Below, one piece after another: positions 26,366 to 36,235 of a stretch of 64,000 nt of DNA. The notes beneath the pieces are model-generated. The model saw nothing but the letters and a program-made list of their open reading frames with translations. It made no database searches and was not told the origin of the DNA. Both the position numbers and the translations under genes were made by a program. Position 1 is the stretch's first letter. The number at the start of each line of letters is the position of its first letter. The stretch lies in NCBI RefSeq assembly GCF_003363435.1, contig NZ_QRCT01000045.1:1-64000 (forward strand), written 5' to 3'. The stretch comes from Anaerosacchariphilus polymeriproducens. Its GTDB lineage: Bacteria; Bacillota; Clostridia; Lachnospirales; Lachnospiraceae.

Positions 26366-27838
26366 TTAATATTCTCCTTGTCTTTCCATTGCACCAATCC
26401 ATCCACTTGTGGGTACAAATTGAAATGAATCCTGGACTTTATTAATCTTACCGCAAAACTCAGGATTGTTTGAACATAGTTCCAATTTATTAATATCTTT
26501 TTTCCAGTGAACGTTACTCTTTGTTATATTTTTTAATAAAGGAATTTTCTTATAATCAAATCCCATTAACCGTACGAGACATAAGTCAAATAAAACCGGG
26601 TCATCTGCAAATAATAATCCTCCCACTTTTTTGTATGATGGTGCCAAAGGCCCTTCTTTTTCTCCACTTACAATCATATCACCCAGATGTATCACTGTTC
26701 TTTGTGGCGTTCTGCATAACTTTCCACTCTTATTGCAAAACTTCACAATATAATTTAAGTCTTCAATTGTGCGCCATATCGTATCATTCCCATACCATCC
26801 GCCAAGTTTTATTCTCTTTTGGTCTTTCCTGCAAATGAGTTTGTTTAATTCTTTATTACTTTTAATCAAAAGTTCAGAAACCATATACATGTTTCTTTTT
26901 AATGCAAAATTCTTAATATCGTCAATGTTGCTGGATAAATTTTTCAAAATTCCAGAATTCTTGTATTCATCTCCACCTTTATTTTGGGCCCCTTTACAAT
27001 GATGAGGTAAGAACTCCTTTCTTGTACAAATACCTACAACATTTTTTAAAGCTCCGGTAAATCCGGCTAAACGATGAGTTTTAGGTTTAGGCAGATTTAT
27101 GATTACATCAGCTTGTAAGCATGCATCACTTATTCCATAGGCTTGTACGTTATCATGATGAAAACGATTCACATCATTCGAATCATAGTTGATAATACGC
27201 AGCTTCCCTTCATAATCTTTGTGGGCAAATTTTGAATGTCTCCCTATATTAATTATCTTTTCTTCAAACTTTAAATCTTTTCTTACTCTTTGCTTTAAAA
27301 CTTCCTTATCTCTTACTAATGTTACTTTTCTTAGATCATTAATTCCAAACTGCAACATACTATCCTGCAACTGGCGATAAAACTTTAAAATATTAGAATA
27401 GCCACCTTTTTCTAACATAAAATTAAAATCGCAGTCTTGTATAGGCGCATCCGCTACTATTATAGTTCCCCTTCCTTTCAGAGCAATATACACATAATCA
27501 ATCATAGTTCGAATGATAGATGGATGTGTTGTGAGACACTCCATTCCTTTTTTGTAAACTTTTTCAGAAGGATTCGTATGATTGACGAGATTTGGTTTAA
27601 TCAAAACTGTATTTCCGGGTTTAATATAACGTTCTAAAGGATTCCAATTTTCAGTTCCAAAATTTTCATTATCCAGTCCAATATGATAAAAAATCTCTCT
27701 AATCATTTCATATACATCATTCTTAGTCTCAGATATCCCCAGCTCTTTAAATGGATATTCAGGATAGGCTATATCTGGCCTATAATAAGTATCTGATGGG
27801 TATTTGCTTTCTTGCTTGTACATAAAATAATTAACCAA
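26366..27838 (-). CDS. DUF362-family protein
   Basis: The 490-aa protein shows the DUF362 signatures VLIKPNLVN, TTHPSIIRTMIDYV, TIIVADAPIQD, INLPKPKTHRLAGFTGALKNVVGI and the late GGLLFADDPVLFDL. Many DUF362 proteins carry an added Fe-S ferredoxin domain; this one has no Cys cluster of that type. Members occur in cofactor and surface-polysaccharide loci and no reaction is established. The start is TTG, 9 nt after AAAGGAG, and it overlaps the ATP-grasp gene upstream by 8 bp, so it is translated as part of the island operon. Confidence 0.8.
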   Translation of the reverse strand: MVNYFMYKQESKYPSDTYYRPDIAYPEYPFKELGISETKNDVYEMIREIFYHIGLDNENFGTENWNPLERYIKPGNTVLIKPNLVNHTNPSEKVYKKGMECLTTHPSIIRTMIDYVYIALKGRGTIIVADAPIQDCDFNFMLEKGGYSNILKFYRQLQDSMLQFGINDLRKVTLVRDKEVLKQRVRKDLKFEEKIINIGRHSKFAHKDYEGKLRIINYDSNDVNRFHHDNVQAYGISDACLQADVIINLPKPKTHRLAGFTGALKNVVGICTRKEFLPHHCKGAQNKGGDEYKNSGILKNLSSNIDDIKNFALKRNMYMVSELLIKSNKELNKLICRKDQKRIKLGGWYGNDTIWRTIEDLNYIVKFCNKSGKLCRTPQRTVIHLGDMIVSGEKEGPLAPSYKKVGGLLFADDPVLFDLCLVRLMGFDYKKIPLLKNITKSNVHWKKDINKLELCSNNPEFCGKINKVQDSFQFVPTSGWIGAMERQGEY

Positions 27839-28757
27839 TTCTTTTCACTCCTTTATGTCCTTCCTCTTTTAAATTCAACCAAGATCCAAATTTTTTATCA
27901 TACCATTCCGGCGAAAATTCCTCCAAACCACTTCCCGGATAAAAAGTAAATTCTCCAAAATACAATTTACCGTTAATTTCATAAAAATCAATTCTAATAA
28001 ATCTTATTCCCTTAGAAAAATCCTCTGAGATCTTAACCATTAAGTCATAATTCTTTGGTTTGGGTAATATTATATTACTACTATGATAGTGTCGTTCAAA
28101 TGACATACGATTCCAGTCTTTGTCATAAAAATCAACATATAATCCTTCTTTTCCATATCGGTTATGACAAACAAAAGAACATTTGACCTCACCGTTAAAT
28201 ACCATGAACTTATAGTCTTTTAACTCAGAATTACTTTCATCCAGCATATACTTCTCTGCAATGATTCTGGGCTTTATATTTTTATATGGCCATTCACGCC
28301 ATAAATAATAATAATTTCGATTCAATGCTTTTTTCATCTTTTCTTTTGCTTCGTTTATATCAAATTTTTCCTTGTCCTTGCAGATTATGACACTCCCTGA
28401 GTCATGAGTACATTTCATGACAAACTGATTTGGAAGTTCATCAAAATTTATTTCTTCAAAAGTATTCCATACTCCTAATAAGGGTATCAGATATTCGTCA
28501 CCTAAATTTTTTTTGATTAATTTTCTTACTGCATATTTATCAACCATTCTCGTATATTGTGCTTTACGATCATAGAGTTTTAGCCACTGAATTTTTTCAT
28601 TAAACGTTCTTGGATTCTTCAAATTAAGATTCTTATCAAATCTTATTCTATAAATAAATTTAAGAAGAGTGTCATCCGGCAACCAATTAAGCCAACCCTT
28701 AATATGAAAATCATTCATAATCTGTTTCATTGATTTCATTTTTATTTTTATCCTCAT
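27831..28757 (-). CDS. TupA-like ATP-grasp ligase
   Basis: The 308-aa protein has the hallmarks of the ATPgrasp_TupA family: the N-terminal NPRTFNEKIQWLKLYDRK, the DKYAVRKLIKK linker, FVMKCTHDSGSVIICKDK, LKDYKFMVFNGEVKCSFVCHNR and the metal-binding RIDFYEINGKLYFGEFTFYPGSG. TupA makes teichuronopeptide in alkaliphilic Bacillus, and relatives in polysaccharide loci attach amino acids to sugars through amide bonds. Here it probably amidates or peptidylates a sugar acid of the glycan. The sequence appears complete. Confidence 0.85.
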   Translation of the reverse strand: MRIKIKMKSMKQIMNDFHIKGWLNWLPDDTLLKFIYRIRFDKNLNLKNPRTFNEKIQWLKLYDRKAQYTRMVDKYAVRKLIKKNLGDEYLIPLLGVWNTFEEINFDELPNQFVMKCTHDSGSVIICKDKEKFDINEAKEKMKKALNRNYYYLWREWPYKNIKPRIIAEKYMLDESNSELKDYKFMVFNGEVKCSFVCHNRYGKEGLYVDFYDKDWNRMSFERHYHSSNIILPKPKNYDLMVKISEDFSKGIRFIRIDFYEINGKLYFGEFTFYPGSGLEEFSPEWYDKKFGSWLNLKEEGHKGVKRIG

Positions 28758-28781
28758 AACTCTCCTCCTAGATAAAATCGT

Positions 28782-30035
28782 TTATAAAGAAGGCCTTTCC
28801 CGTTTTTTCAAAAGGTCTAGGTAGAACTTTAAATGTTTCTGATAAACCATTTCCGGTTCCAGCCGCTGTAAGCTTTCTTTTGCTCTAATCCCGATTCGAT
28901 TCCTTTTTATCTTATCCATTTTCATAACAAAATCAATTGCATTTTTCAATGATCTTGGAGATTCCTGTTTCACTAAAATTCCATTTACACCTTGTGTAAT
29001 CAATTGCTCCGCACTAGAACCGTAAGTAGAAATAACAATTTTACCTAGTGCCATTGCCTCAATGAAAGAATTGGCAAGATTATCTATTCTGGAAGGAAGA
29101 ATACAGATATCAGCTCTTTCAATTATTGGATAAAGACTTTCTCTTTTTAGACCATTAAAATGAATCACTCTGTCTTTCTGCTTCCCTGCTTTTTCTTTCA
29201 GATATTTTACAGCTCTTATTCTCCTTCCATCTTTTAATTCTAATTCTCTATTTTCTCCAGCAAAAACGAAATACATGTTAGGATAATCCCTTAATACATT
29301 CTCTAAGATATCTGCAATTGTCAGCATTGCTTTGCGATTGCTTAAAATTCCAAAGTATAAAAAGTAGTTTTTATCATGTAAAATACTTTTTTGATTTTTA
29401 TACTGAAAGGAGTTTTTATTATGATTAAAGGGACTTTCAATAACAGATACGTTTAAACCTAATCGTTTTTCTATAATTTCTGCAACTAATTTACTTGGTG
29501 CAAACACCACATCTGCTCTCTTGATTGCAGCTAATTCTAATTTATCTTCAAAACTCACTCGATTCATTGAAGATTTCATATTATAATTTGGATCCTCTGT
29601 TTCTCTCCACAAAGTGGGATCTTGTGATATTCTAACAATAGTGGGTATCGCTCTGATTCGGAATAATCCTATTGCAGTTGGACTTGCATATTGGATCAAA
29701 TCAATTTTATCGGTTTTATGTAACTTCTTAATTCTTCTATTAATTTCATAACTTCTCACTACTTTCTCAATTATACGGATTAAACATGAGTATTGAGTAT
29801 GAGATTCCTTATACGTTAATAATTGTCTTCCTAAAAACGTATCTCTTAAATTAATATACTCTATTGTAATATTTTTTTTCCAAAAATGGCTTCCTCGATG
29901 TTTATCAGATATTGCAACAATAGAGATTTTATGTCCATGTCTTGCAAATATTTCAGAAATATTTGTTACATAACTAATCACACCGCCATGTGTTGTATTA
30001 TATTCAAATTCTCGTATTGCATAAACGATGTGCAT
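28782..30035 (-). CDS. Glycosyltransferase family 4
   Basis: The 417-aa GT-B enzyme has the N-terminal THGGVISYVTNISEIFARHGH loop and the C-terminal NYFLYFGILSNRKAMLTIADIL, HFNGLKRESLYPIIERADICILPSRIDNLANSFIEAMALGKIVISTYGSSAEQLI pattern of GT4 retaining transferases. The ATG at 30035 follows TTGGAGGG by 6 nt and is preferred over the ATG that overlaps the previous stop. It shares clear similarity with the GT4 at 25174-26364, suggesting duplication within the island. The sugar specificity is unknown. Confidence 0.88.
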   Translation of the reverse strand: MHIVYAIREFEYNTTHGGVISYVTNISEIFARHGHKISIVAISDKHRGSHFWKKNITIEYINLRDTFLGRQLLTYKESHTQYSCLIRIIEKVVRSYEINRRIKKLHKTDKIDLIQYASPTAIGLFRIRAIPTIVRISQDPTLWRETEDPNYNMKSSMNRVSFEDKLELAAIKRADVVFAPSKLVAEIIEKRLGLNVSVIESPFNHNKNSFQYKNQKSILHDKNYFLYFGILSNRKAMLTIADILENVLRDYPNMYFVFAGENRELELKDGRRIRAVKYLKEKAGKQKDRVIHFNGLKRESLYPIIERADICILPSRIDNLANSFIEAMALGKIVISTYGSSAEQLITQGVNGILVKQESPRSLKNAIDFVMKMDKIKRNRIGIRAKESLQRLEPEMVYQKHLKFYLDLLKKRERPSL

Positions 30036-30049
30036 GTGTAACCCTCCAA

Positions 30050-31189
30050 TCATTTTTGTTCCAATTCTTGTAAGTAATTAGGTATTTTAATATACTCTTT
30101 GAAATAATGTGCAAATCTGTGAAACTCTTTCTTTAATTCCATTTCCATCTCATTGGAATCTACTAAATTAATCAGTGATATTCCTTCTATTCCAAAAAAC
30201 AACTTAGCAGTAACTAAGGTCGTTGTTGTAAATCCCACCAAATATTTCGGCTTTACTTTTAAAGATGCCAATAACAGTTCCATTGGCACCCCCCCGGAAG
30301 TATCAATTTTGCAAGGAAGATTTTGATACCGTTCTAAAAGATCTTCCCTGGGATGTACCTTTAAAATCACAGATAGATTTTGATTCTGAAAAAAATCACA
30401 GGCATTTTCTATCACTTTTAAATCAATCTCTGATTTAAATCTTCCTTCTTCAAAATATGGCTGTGTGTTAATAACGACTGCATTAGCATAATCATTTGCA
30501 TTAGTTATTTGATTTTCAGATTTCATCTTTTTTAAAATAGAGCGATATCCATAAATAGCTCTGCGATTCATTACTAATTCTTGCTTGTGATTTTTAATAA
30601 AAATATTTTGGTTCATACAGAGCTTATATTTATTTAGATATTTTAGATAATACTTTTCCAAAAGAAGTTTATTCAAAATCTCATCTAACGAAATTATATC
30701 TTTCTTTTCTTCTCGTTTCTGACTTTGCAGCCAGCTTTTGGTGTCTCTCATATAAGTCGCTAAGCCTTCGTCAATTACGACAGCAGTAATTCTGTCATTT
30801 TTTCGTACTAGACTTATTTTTTCAATTATTTCATACTGAGGCTTAAGAGGACTGATTACAAAAAAATCTTCTCCATCTCTTAAAGGAATTGTTTTTAGAT
30901 ATTGTTTCATCTTTTTATTAGAAACGTTTTCACTACCACGGAAGGTAAAAATTTCGACTTTATCAGATTCAACAGATGAAAAAAAGGACTTGTCCAATAA
31001 AACTCCTCCTGTTGTATGAGGACAGATACAAATCATGCCCTCTAAATGACAGCCCTTCTTTTTTAAAACTTCCAATGCTCCCATCACACCCAGAGCATGC
31101 CATGGTGTGATAGCAAAGGAAATAAAATTTAATTTTTTGTCTTGTTTTATCCTATAACTTATTTCATAGATATTTTTACTTTTTTCCAT
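30050..31189 (-). CDS. Putative glycosyltransferase (GT52/polysialyltransferase-like)
   Basis: The 379-aa protein has no domain I can name with certainty. It shows NFISFAITPWHALGVMGAL near the N-terminus, AVVIDEGLATYMRD in the middle, and VILKVHPREDL followed by YLVGFTTTTLVTAKLFFG towards the C-terminus. That E-G/K-x-HP/S-or-T-rich pattern resembles GT52 and alpha-2,8-polysialyltransferase families, which use CMP-sialic-acid-type donors. In an island with Maf proteins, a nonulosonic acid transferase is a reasonable guess. It is followed closely by the GT4 gene. Confidence 0.55.
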   Translation of the reverse strand: MEKSKNIYEISYRIKQDKKLNFISFAITPWHALGVMGALEVLKKKGCHLEGMICICPHTTGGVLLDKSFFSSVESDKVEIFTFRGSENVSNKKMKQYLKTIPLRDGEDFFVISPLKPQYEIIEKISLVRKNDRITAVVIDEGLATYMRDTKSWLQSQKREEKKDIISLDEILNKLLLEKYYLKYLNKYKLCMNQNIFIKNHKQELVMNRRAIYGYRSILKKMKSENQITNANDYANAVVINTQPYFEEGRFKSEIDLKVIENACDFFQNQNLSVILKVHPREDLLERYQNLPCKIDTSGGVPMELLLASLKVKPKYLVGFTTTTLVTAKLFFGIEGISLINLVDSNEMEMELKKEFHRFAHYFKEYIKIPNYLQELEQK

Positions 31190-31219
31190 CTTATCTGCCG
31201 CCTCTTTGTAATTTATTAT

Positions 31220-31696
31220 TTACAATTCGTATACTACATCTTCCAAAGAGACGATTGGTGCTAAAATTATATCTCCTATCTCTTCCTCAATTTCATCAAA
31301 AGCAAAGATTGCAGTAACAATCACCACATCGACCTCTTCTAAACAATCATCTAAAGAACACACTTCTAAATCAGAATAAGTTGCTCCTGCATTCTTATCA
31401 ATACCATACTTTACGTTGATACTTGTATTATTAAGCTCGTCGTACAAACGGTTCCCCATTTCTCCCATACCGTAAATTGCTACCGTCTTATACTCATTTT
31501 CAATAAACCAACTTTCTAAAGATTTCCCTTCTTGCTTTATCAGCAGCCATTGGTTTAACATATTATAATAACTTTTAAATTTATCTACTTTTTCCGCTTT
31601 TTGATTAATTGTTTTATCTGAAATCACTTTACTTGTTGCAGCACCTGCAACAGCTCCCAATACAGTTGATAAAATGGCTACGCATCCTTTTTTCAT
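31220..31696 (-). CDS. Membrane-anchored Rossmann-like module protein, paralogue 1
   Basis: The 158-aa protein has an N-terminal membrane segment (VAILSTVLGAVAGAATSKV), a helical linker with KVDKFKSYYNMLNQWL, and a compact nucleotide-binding-like domain: VAIYGMGEMGNRLYDEL, VKYGIDKN and VDVVIVTAIFAFDEI. It is an evident paralogue of the 164-aa protein at 34660-35154. The same Rossmann-like module occurs fused to enzymes elsewhere in the island. Without any catalytic partner domain, it may be a membrane scaffold or regulatory subunit; this is inference. AGAGGAAA precedes the start. Confidence 0.7.
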   Translation of the reverse strand: MKKGCVAILSTVLGAVAGAATSKVISDKTINQKAEKVDKFKSYYNMLNQWLLIKQEGKSLESWFIENEYKTVAIYGMGEMGNRLYDELNNTSINVKYGIDKNAGATYSDLEVCSLDDCLEEVDVVIVTAIFAFDEIEEEIGDIILAPIVSLEDVVYEL

Positions 31697-31753
31697 ATGT
31701 TTTTCCTCTTTTCTTCATTTTTATATCAATTTAATCAATTTTAATCAAAAGTA

Positions 31754-32719
31754 TTAACCTACCGTAAATAAAATCATTCCCAAAATATGTGGTATCGAAA
31801 ATTCCATTTGTAATCTTAACTCAAAAAATTCTTTTATATTGTTGGGACTAATTTCATAATGTTTTAAAATCTTTTTTTGTCTTTTTGTCAGTTCGTTTGA
31901 AAAAACTTTTAAAATTTGTCTGCAAATCAAAGGATTGGTTGACAAATAAAAGCGATATCTCAAATCATTCAACTCTTTGTTGGATAAATGGAATAAATCT
32001 CTTAAATGTAATGTATTTGATGTTGCTCCAATTATATTATTACCATGTTGACGATAAAGCATTAAGGCTTTATTGCAGTAGTATATTTTTCCAAATGTAG
32101 CTGCGACGACTGCAATCCACCAATCATGATGTACCGTTTTCAGACCTTTTTTATTTCCTAATATTTTAACTTTTTCAAGTAGTTTTTGATTGATAACAGC
32201 ACTTGATCCTTGAACTACATTTCTTTGTAACAGGTTAGCCAGTGAGTCCCTCCTTTTGTCCCAATGAATGTAAGATGCAAAAGATGGATGAATCATTTTT
32301 AATTTTGAATCTACAATACTAGCATCTGAGTGAACCAATAAAGGCTGATTCTTATTATCTTTCTCAACCTTTTTTATATATTCAAATAACGTTCTGATTT
32401 TATTGACTTTCCATATATCATCTTGATCGCAGAACATAATATATGGATTTTTTGCGTATTTCAATAATTCAAATACATTATAAGTCACACCCAAATTTCC
32501 TTTATTATCATAAATAATATGAATTTTATCCGGATATTTTTTATGAAATTCTCTAATTATTCTTGGTGTCTGATCTTTTGATCCATCATCACGAATTAAA
32601 AGATTCCAATTGGTATAATCTTGTCCAATTATTGACTCTATTTGATCTCTAATGTACTTTTCACCGTTATATGTTGGTAATATAATATCTATCTTATCCT
32701 TTCGACTTACTCTCTGCAT
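31754..32719 (-). CDS. Glycosyltransferase family 2
   Basis: The 321-aa inverting GT-A enzyme opens with IDIILPTYNGEKYIRDQIESIIGQDYTNWNLLIRDDGSKDQT and has the metal motif MFCDQDDIW, followed by the acceptor part ending in HHDWWIAVVAATFGKIYYCNKALMLYRQHGNNIIGA. That C-terminal motif is typical of rhamnosyltransferase-like GT2 enzymes of surface polysaccharide loci. It overlaps the methyltransferase gene upstream by 13 bp. Confidence 0.9.
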   Translation of the reverse strand: MQRVSRKDKIDIILPTYNGEKYIRDQIESIIGQDYTNWNLLIRDDGSKDQTPRIIREFHKKYPDKIHIIYDNKGNLGVTYNVFELLKYAKNPYIMFCDQDDIWKVNKIRTLFEYIKKVEKDNKNQPLLVHSDASIVDSKLKMIHPSFASYIHWDKRRDSLANLLQRNVVQGSSAVINQKLLEKVKILGNKKGLKTVHHDWWIAVVAATFGKIYYCNKALMLYRQHGNNIIGATSNTLHLRDLFHLSNKELNDLRYRFYLSTNPLICRQILKVFSNELTKRQKKILKHYEISPNNIKEFFELRLQMEFSIPHILGMILFTVG

Positions 32720-33720
32720 AACATCATTCCTTCATTATCAGTCTTTTTTAAAACAGTAATACAATCTAACTCTGAAATAGCACCCCAGTCAATTACTTTT
32801 TGTTCTGTCACTTCAAATCCTGCTTGTTTACTTAATCTTGCAATTTCTTCTTTACTTACATTACTTCTCCAATGCCGATTACTTGATAAAGCGTTTTCTC
32901 TTTGTTTATTTTCTTTACAATTTTTCCAATTTGAATGATGTATTAATACATATCCTTGTACTTTCAGTAAACGATAAAACTCATTTATGTATAATTGCAT
33001 ATCCTCAATTGGAAAATGAACCATAGCATCCCATGAATAAATAAAATCAAATTGATTGTCTTCTAATGGAATCTCATTAGAATTACAAGTAATAAACGAA
33101 ATATTACTTTCTTTTTGAAATCTTGTATTGCAATAATCAACAGCTTTCTCTGAGATATCACAACCTACAAACTCTTTTGCAAAATCTCTGATACGATTTG
33201 CAATTCTACCATGGCCGCAAGCAAAATCGCAAACAATGGATTTATCTTTGTCAGTCATAGAATATTTCTTAATAAAAGGCAGGATATAATAATCTACCTG
33301 TTTATCTGCTGCCTTTTCTGCTTCATTATAATAAGTCAGCCAATTCACATCTTTTATGGTTTCTACAACATTGGTTATTGCTGGTAGAATATATTTCTCC
33401 TCTAACCTAATAATTTTAGATTCTTCAATTCCTAAAGCAATTAATGTTTCATATATCTCTGATTGATGTGCAAATTTTCCTATTAAAATTTTATCTGGAT
33501 TATAGTTTTTTATTTCCTGTGGAAGAATGCAGGAAATTCCATGAACCTGATCAATTCCATCCGCTTCTTTATCAATTAAAACTTCTACTCTGCAATAATT
33601 CGTTGCTTGCAATTGTTCCACAAGACATCTACCAATCTTTCCCGCACCATAAATTGCAATTTTCTCACCTTTTTTTATTTTATCATTAGGAAATACAATA
33701 TATTTATTTTCTAAATCCAT
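32707..33720 (-). CDS. Rossmann-like module fused to SAM-dependent methyltransferase
   Basis: The 337-aa protein has an N-terminal nucleotide-binding-like module (residues ~20-95: KIAIYGAGKIGRCLVEQLQ, VEVLIDKEAD, KILIGKFAH). A class I methyltransferase follows with motif I in CDFACGHGRIANRIRDFA, the acidic GCDIS strand end, and DFIYSWDAMVHFPIEDMQLYINEFYRLLK. It probably methylates a sugar hydroxyl or amine of the glycan. The fusion with the module seen in its neighbours supports a shared function for that module. GAGGATGA precedes the ATG. Confidence 0.82.
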   Translation of the reverse strand: MDLENKYIVFPNDKIKKGEKIAIYGAGKIGRCLVEQLQATNYCRVEVLIDKEADGIDQVHGISCILPQEIKNYNPDKILIGKFAHQSEIYETLIALGIEESKIIRLEEKYILPAITNVVETIKDVNWLTYYNEAEKAADKQVDYYILPFIKKYSMTDKDKSIVCDFACGHGRIANRIRDFAKEFVGCDISEKAVDYCNTRFQKESNISFITCNSNEIPLEDNQFDFIYSWDAMVHFPIEDMQLYINEFYRLLKVQGYVLIHHSNWKNCKENKQRENALSSNRHWRSNVSKEEIARLSKQAGFEVTEQKVIDWGAISELDCITVLKKTDNEGMMLCRE

Positions 33721-33733
33721 CTCATCCTCACTT

Positions 33734-34627
33734 TCAATCTGTAACCTTTATCCAATCATACATCCATGTCTTAAAGTTTGCTTTGACAATTTTTTTCATC
33801 TTTCTATCCGATACTTTTCTGGCATACTTCCAATACTCAATTAAAAATTTTCCACCATAATTTTTTTTCCAAGGTTTTTGGGGACCTAAATAATGAATGA
33901 TTATATTTTGTTTCTGAAAACATTGCTTGAGCCTTATCAATGGATATTCCCAGCGCTCTTTCATATTTTGAAAATTTGCATCTCGATTAAATCGGTTTGA
34001 AACTATTTTAATATATGGATAAAACAACATATTGACCAGATCTTGATCCTGTACTTTAAGTTTGTCATAATTATTATAAATTTCATCTATAATTTTATTC
34101 GTGTCGGTAAATCTCCGTAATTTTTTGACATTAATCAGTAACACGCCTGCATTAATGTATGTCTTTGTAGTTGGCAGCCCCAAACTCTGTTTATGCGGAT
34201 TATACTTCTGATTCATAAAGGAATCCGCAGCTCCGGCAAAAATAGCATGTTCCATATTGCAATGATAAAAACTTTTAATAGAATCATTTACAATTAAATC
34301 AGGATCCAAATATAAAATTCGCTCAATCCTTTCATCAAGATAATCCATAACTAATAGTCTATAATAAGTTTCCTTCGTTATATGCAAACGTTTGGGGGCG
34401 TCTTCAAATATATCATCTTTGACCTTGATTATCTTTAAAGTATGTTGATAAGATTTAATAAACTTTTCTAACTCTTTTAACTTTATATCCGGAATGGAAC
34501 TATGCATCAAATATACATGAATATAAGCCCATTTATTATTGACGAACAAAGAGTGCAGCATTACCCGCAGCGGAGATAAATAATTTTCATCTAACGTAAC
34601 TAAAATATTCATATTCTGATGTTTCAT
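33734..34627 (-). CDS. Glycosyltransferase family 8
   Basis: The 297-aa retaining GT-A enzyme has the GT8 sequence NILVTLDENYLSPLRVMLHSLF, the metal motif RILYLDPDLIVND (D-x-D), YINAGVLLINVKKLR, DQDLVNMLF and the C-terminal IIHYLGPQKPWKK. GT8 enzymes transfer galactose or glucose from UDP-sugars in LOS, capsule or glycoprotein assembly. AGGAGGAA precedes the ATG. It lies between two module proteins in the island operon. Confidence 0.92.
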   Translation of the reverse strand: MKHQNMNILVTLDENYLSPLRVMLHSLFVNNKWAYIHVYLMHSSIPDIKLKELEKFIKSYQHTLKIIKVKDDIFEDAPKRLHITKETYYRLLVMDYLDERIERILYLDPDLIVNDSIKSFYHCNMEHAIFAGAADSFMNQKYNPHKQSLGLPTTKTYINAGVLLINVKKLRRFTDTNKIIDEIYNNYDKLKVQDQDLVNMLFYPYIKIVSNRFNRDANFQNMKERWEYPLIRLKQCFQKQNIIIHYLGPQKPWKKNYGGKFLIEYWKYARKVSDRKMKKIVKANFKTWMYDWIKVTD

Positions 34628-34659
34628 TAAAGTTCCTCCTGATTTTATGTCCTTTTAAT

Positions 34660-35154
34660 TTAATTTCCGTCTATTTCATAAAGTACTTCATTGATCGAAA
34701 TAATTGGGCAATTAATCTTAGCTTTCAGTTTACTTCTTATGTCTTCAAACGCAAAAGTTGGTGTGACTACAATTACATCTACAGCTTCTAACCTATCTTC
34801 CGGAGACATAACAGATACTTCATGATTAAGATAATCAATCGATTGATCAATTACATATTTTATTTTTATATCACTATTCCTTAGTTCTTTATACAAACGA
34901 TTCCCAAGTTCACCCATTCCATAAATTGCAACACTTTGATATCCATTGCGCTTAAAAAAATTTACGGAACTTTTTCCGTCATCTTTATTATTCAACCACT
35001 GGTTTAACGTGTTGTAATACTGTTTAAACTTATCAGTTTTCGCATTTAGTTTCTCCAAAGCTTTTAACTGCATTTTATATAATAAAGCTGCACCGATACA
35101 GATTCCTGTAATGACTCCGGTCAAGAATACTAAAAATTTCCCTTTCATTTCCAC
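34660..35154 (-). CDS. Membrane-anchored Rossmann-like module protein, paralogue 2
   Basis: The 164-aa protein has a membrane segment (FLVFLTGVITGICIGAALLY), a helical linker with KTDKFKQYYNTLNQWL, and the module VAIYGMGELGNRLYKELRN, KYVIDQS, VDVIVVTPTFAFEDI. It is an evident paralogue of 31220-31696, especially in the linker and the GMGE-GNRLY segment. The start is either the GTG at 35154 or the ATG at 35148, as both are within reach of GAGGATGA. The function is unknown; a membrane tether for the fused enzymes encoded next to it is possible. Confidence 0.7.
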   Translation of the reverse strand: MEMKGKFLVFLTGVITGICIGAALLYKMQLKALEKLNAKTDKFKQYYNTLNQWLNNKDDGKSSVNFFKRNGYQSVAIYGMGELGNRLYKELRNSDIKIKYVIDQSIDYLNHEVSVMSPEDRLEAVDVIVVTPTFAFEDIRSKLKAKINCPIISINEVLYEIDGN

Positions 35155-35168
35155 TCATCCTCATTTCC

Positions 35169-36221
35169 CTATTTTTCATAGACTGCATAAACAACAGTTT
35201 CCCATGTAAGTATATCATGATGCCTGATATACAATTGATACTCAGGCACTAGTTCTTGAATAAGTAACGGTACTTTCCATAAATCTTCTAAACTATGATA
35301 GATGCTGATTGCCAACTTCGGCTTATTTTCTTTTATAATTGTTTGCGCTCCTAAAATTGCTTCTTGCTCTGCACCTTCTACATCCATTTTAATAAAGGTC
35401 ACCTTCTCAGATCCCAATATATCATCTAGTGATATGCAATGAATTTCTGTCCCACCACTTTCTGAAATTTTATTAGCACCTGCTACTTCATCGTTTTCAC
35501 TGAACATCAATGTAGTTTCTTTTTCCCATACACCTGCTTGCATGCAATTTATCTTATCATCATCTTTAAAATTATTACTTAATTTTTGATAAGTTTCCTT
35601 TGTTGGTTCAAAAGCATATATTTTCTTATAGTTATTATGAACCCATTCTTTAAATTTTATGATAGAATCTCCATCGAAAGCTCCACAATCTACAAATATC
35701 TCTTCTTCTTCTCTTTTAATAATACCTTTTGGAAAATAATGGTGTCCACTGAAAATATCTCTATAATCTTTTATCCCAAGACTTCGTTTTTCTATTACAC
35801 TTTTATAAACTTTTTTAGATTCCTCATCTGCCAGTAAACTTTCTACCATCTGAAACTCTTTTAAATATCTCTCGGTATCTTCTTTTTTAATATTCGTATT
35901 TAAAAAACGCCATGAATAATAATTCGTTACTCCTAAAGACTCTAATTGCTCTACTATTTCAACTATGTGTACACTTACAATAAGAACAATAATATCTTCC
36001 TGGTTTTCTTCTTTCAATACTTTCGGATCTCTTACATCTATCTCCTGATTCCTTTTACCCCATTTCATTGAGTCATTATCTACAATATAAGAAATTTTAA
36101 ATTCACTGCCCTTTTTTTCAAAGAAATGTCGACAGCCACTCGCAGCCCCAAATAGCACTAGTTTCTTTCCTACTGATTCTTTTTGAAACTTATCCCATGT
36201 ATCAAAATCAAATTTTCTCAT
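35169..36221 (-). CDS. Rossmann-like module fused to FkbM-family methyltransferase
   Basis: The 350-aa protein has an N-terminal module (residues ~18-115: KLVLFGAASGCRHFFEKKG, SYIVDNDSMKWG, IIVLIVSVHIVEIVEQL). A FkbM methyltransferase follows: EIFVDCGAFDGDSIIKF, IYAFEPTKETYQKLSNN, ISLDDILGSEKVTFIKMDVEGAEQEAILGA. FkbM enzymes O-methylate sugars or polyketides using S-adenosylmethionine. The module, including the D-N-x-S-x-K-W-G segment, is very similar to that of the adjacent GT4 at 36236-37660. GAGGAGAA precedes the ATG. Confidence 0.88.
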   Translation of the reverse strand: MRKFDFDTWDKFQKESVGKKLVLFGAASGCRHFFEKKGSEFKISYIVDNDSMKWGKRNQEIDVRDPKVLKEENQEDIIVLIVSVHIVEIVEQLESLGVTNYYSWRFLNTNIKKEDTERYLKEFQMVESLLADEESKKVYKSVIEKRSLGIKDYRDIFSGHHYFPKGIIKREEEEIFVDCGAFDGDSIIKFKEWVHNNYKKIYAFEPTKETYQKLSNNFKDDDKINCMQAGVWEKETTLMFSENDEVAGANKISESGGTEIHCISLDDILGSEKVTFIKMDVEGAEQEAILGAQTIIKENKPKLAISIYHSLEDLWKVPLLIQELVPEYQLYIRHHDILTWETVVYAVYEK

Positions 36222-36235
36222 GAACGTCTTCTCCT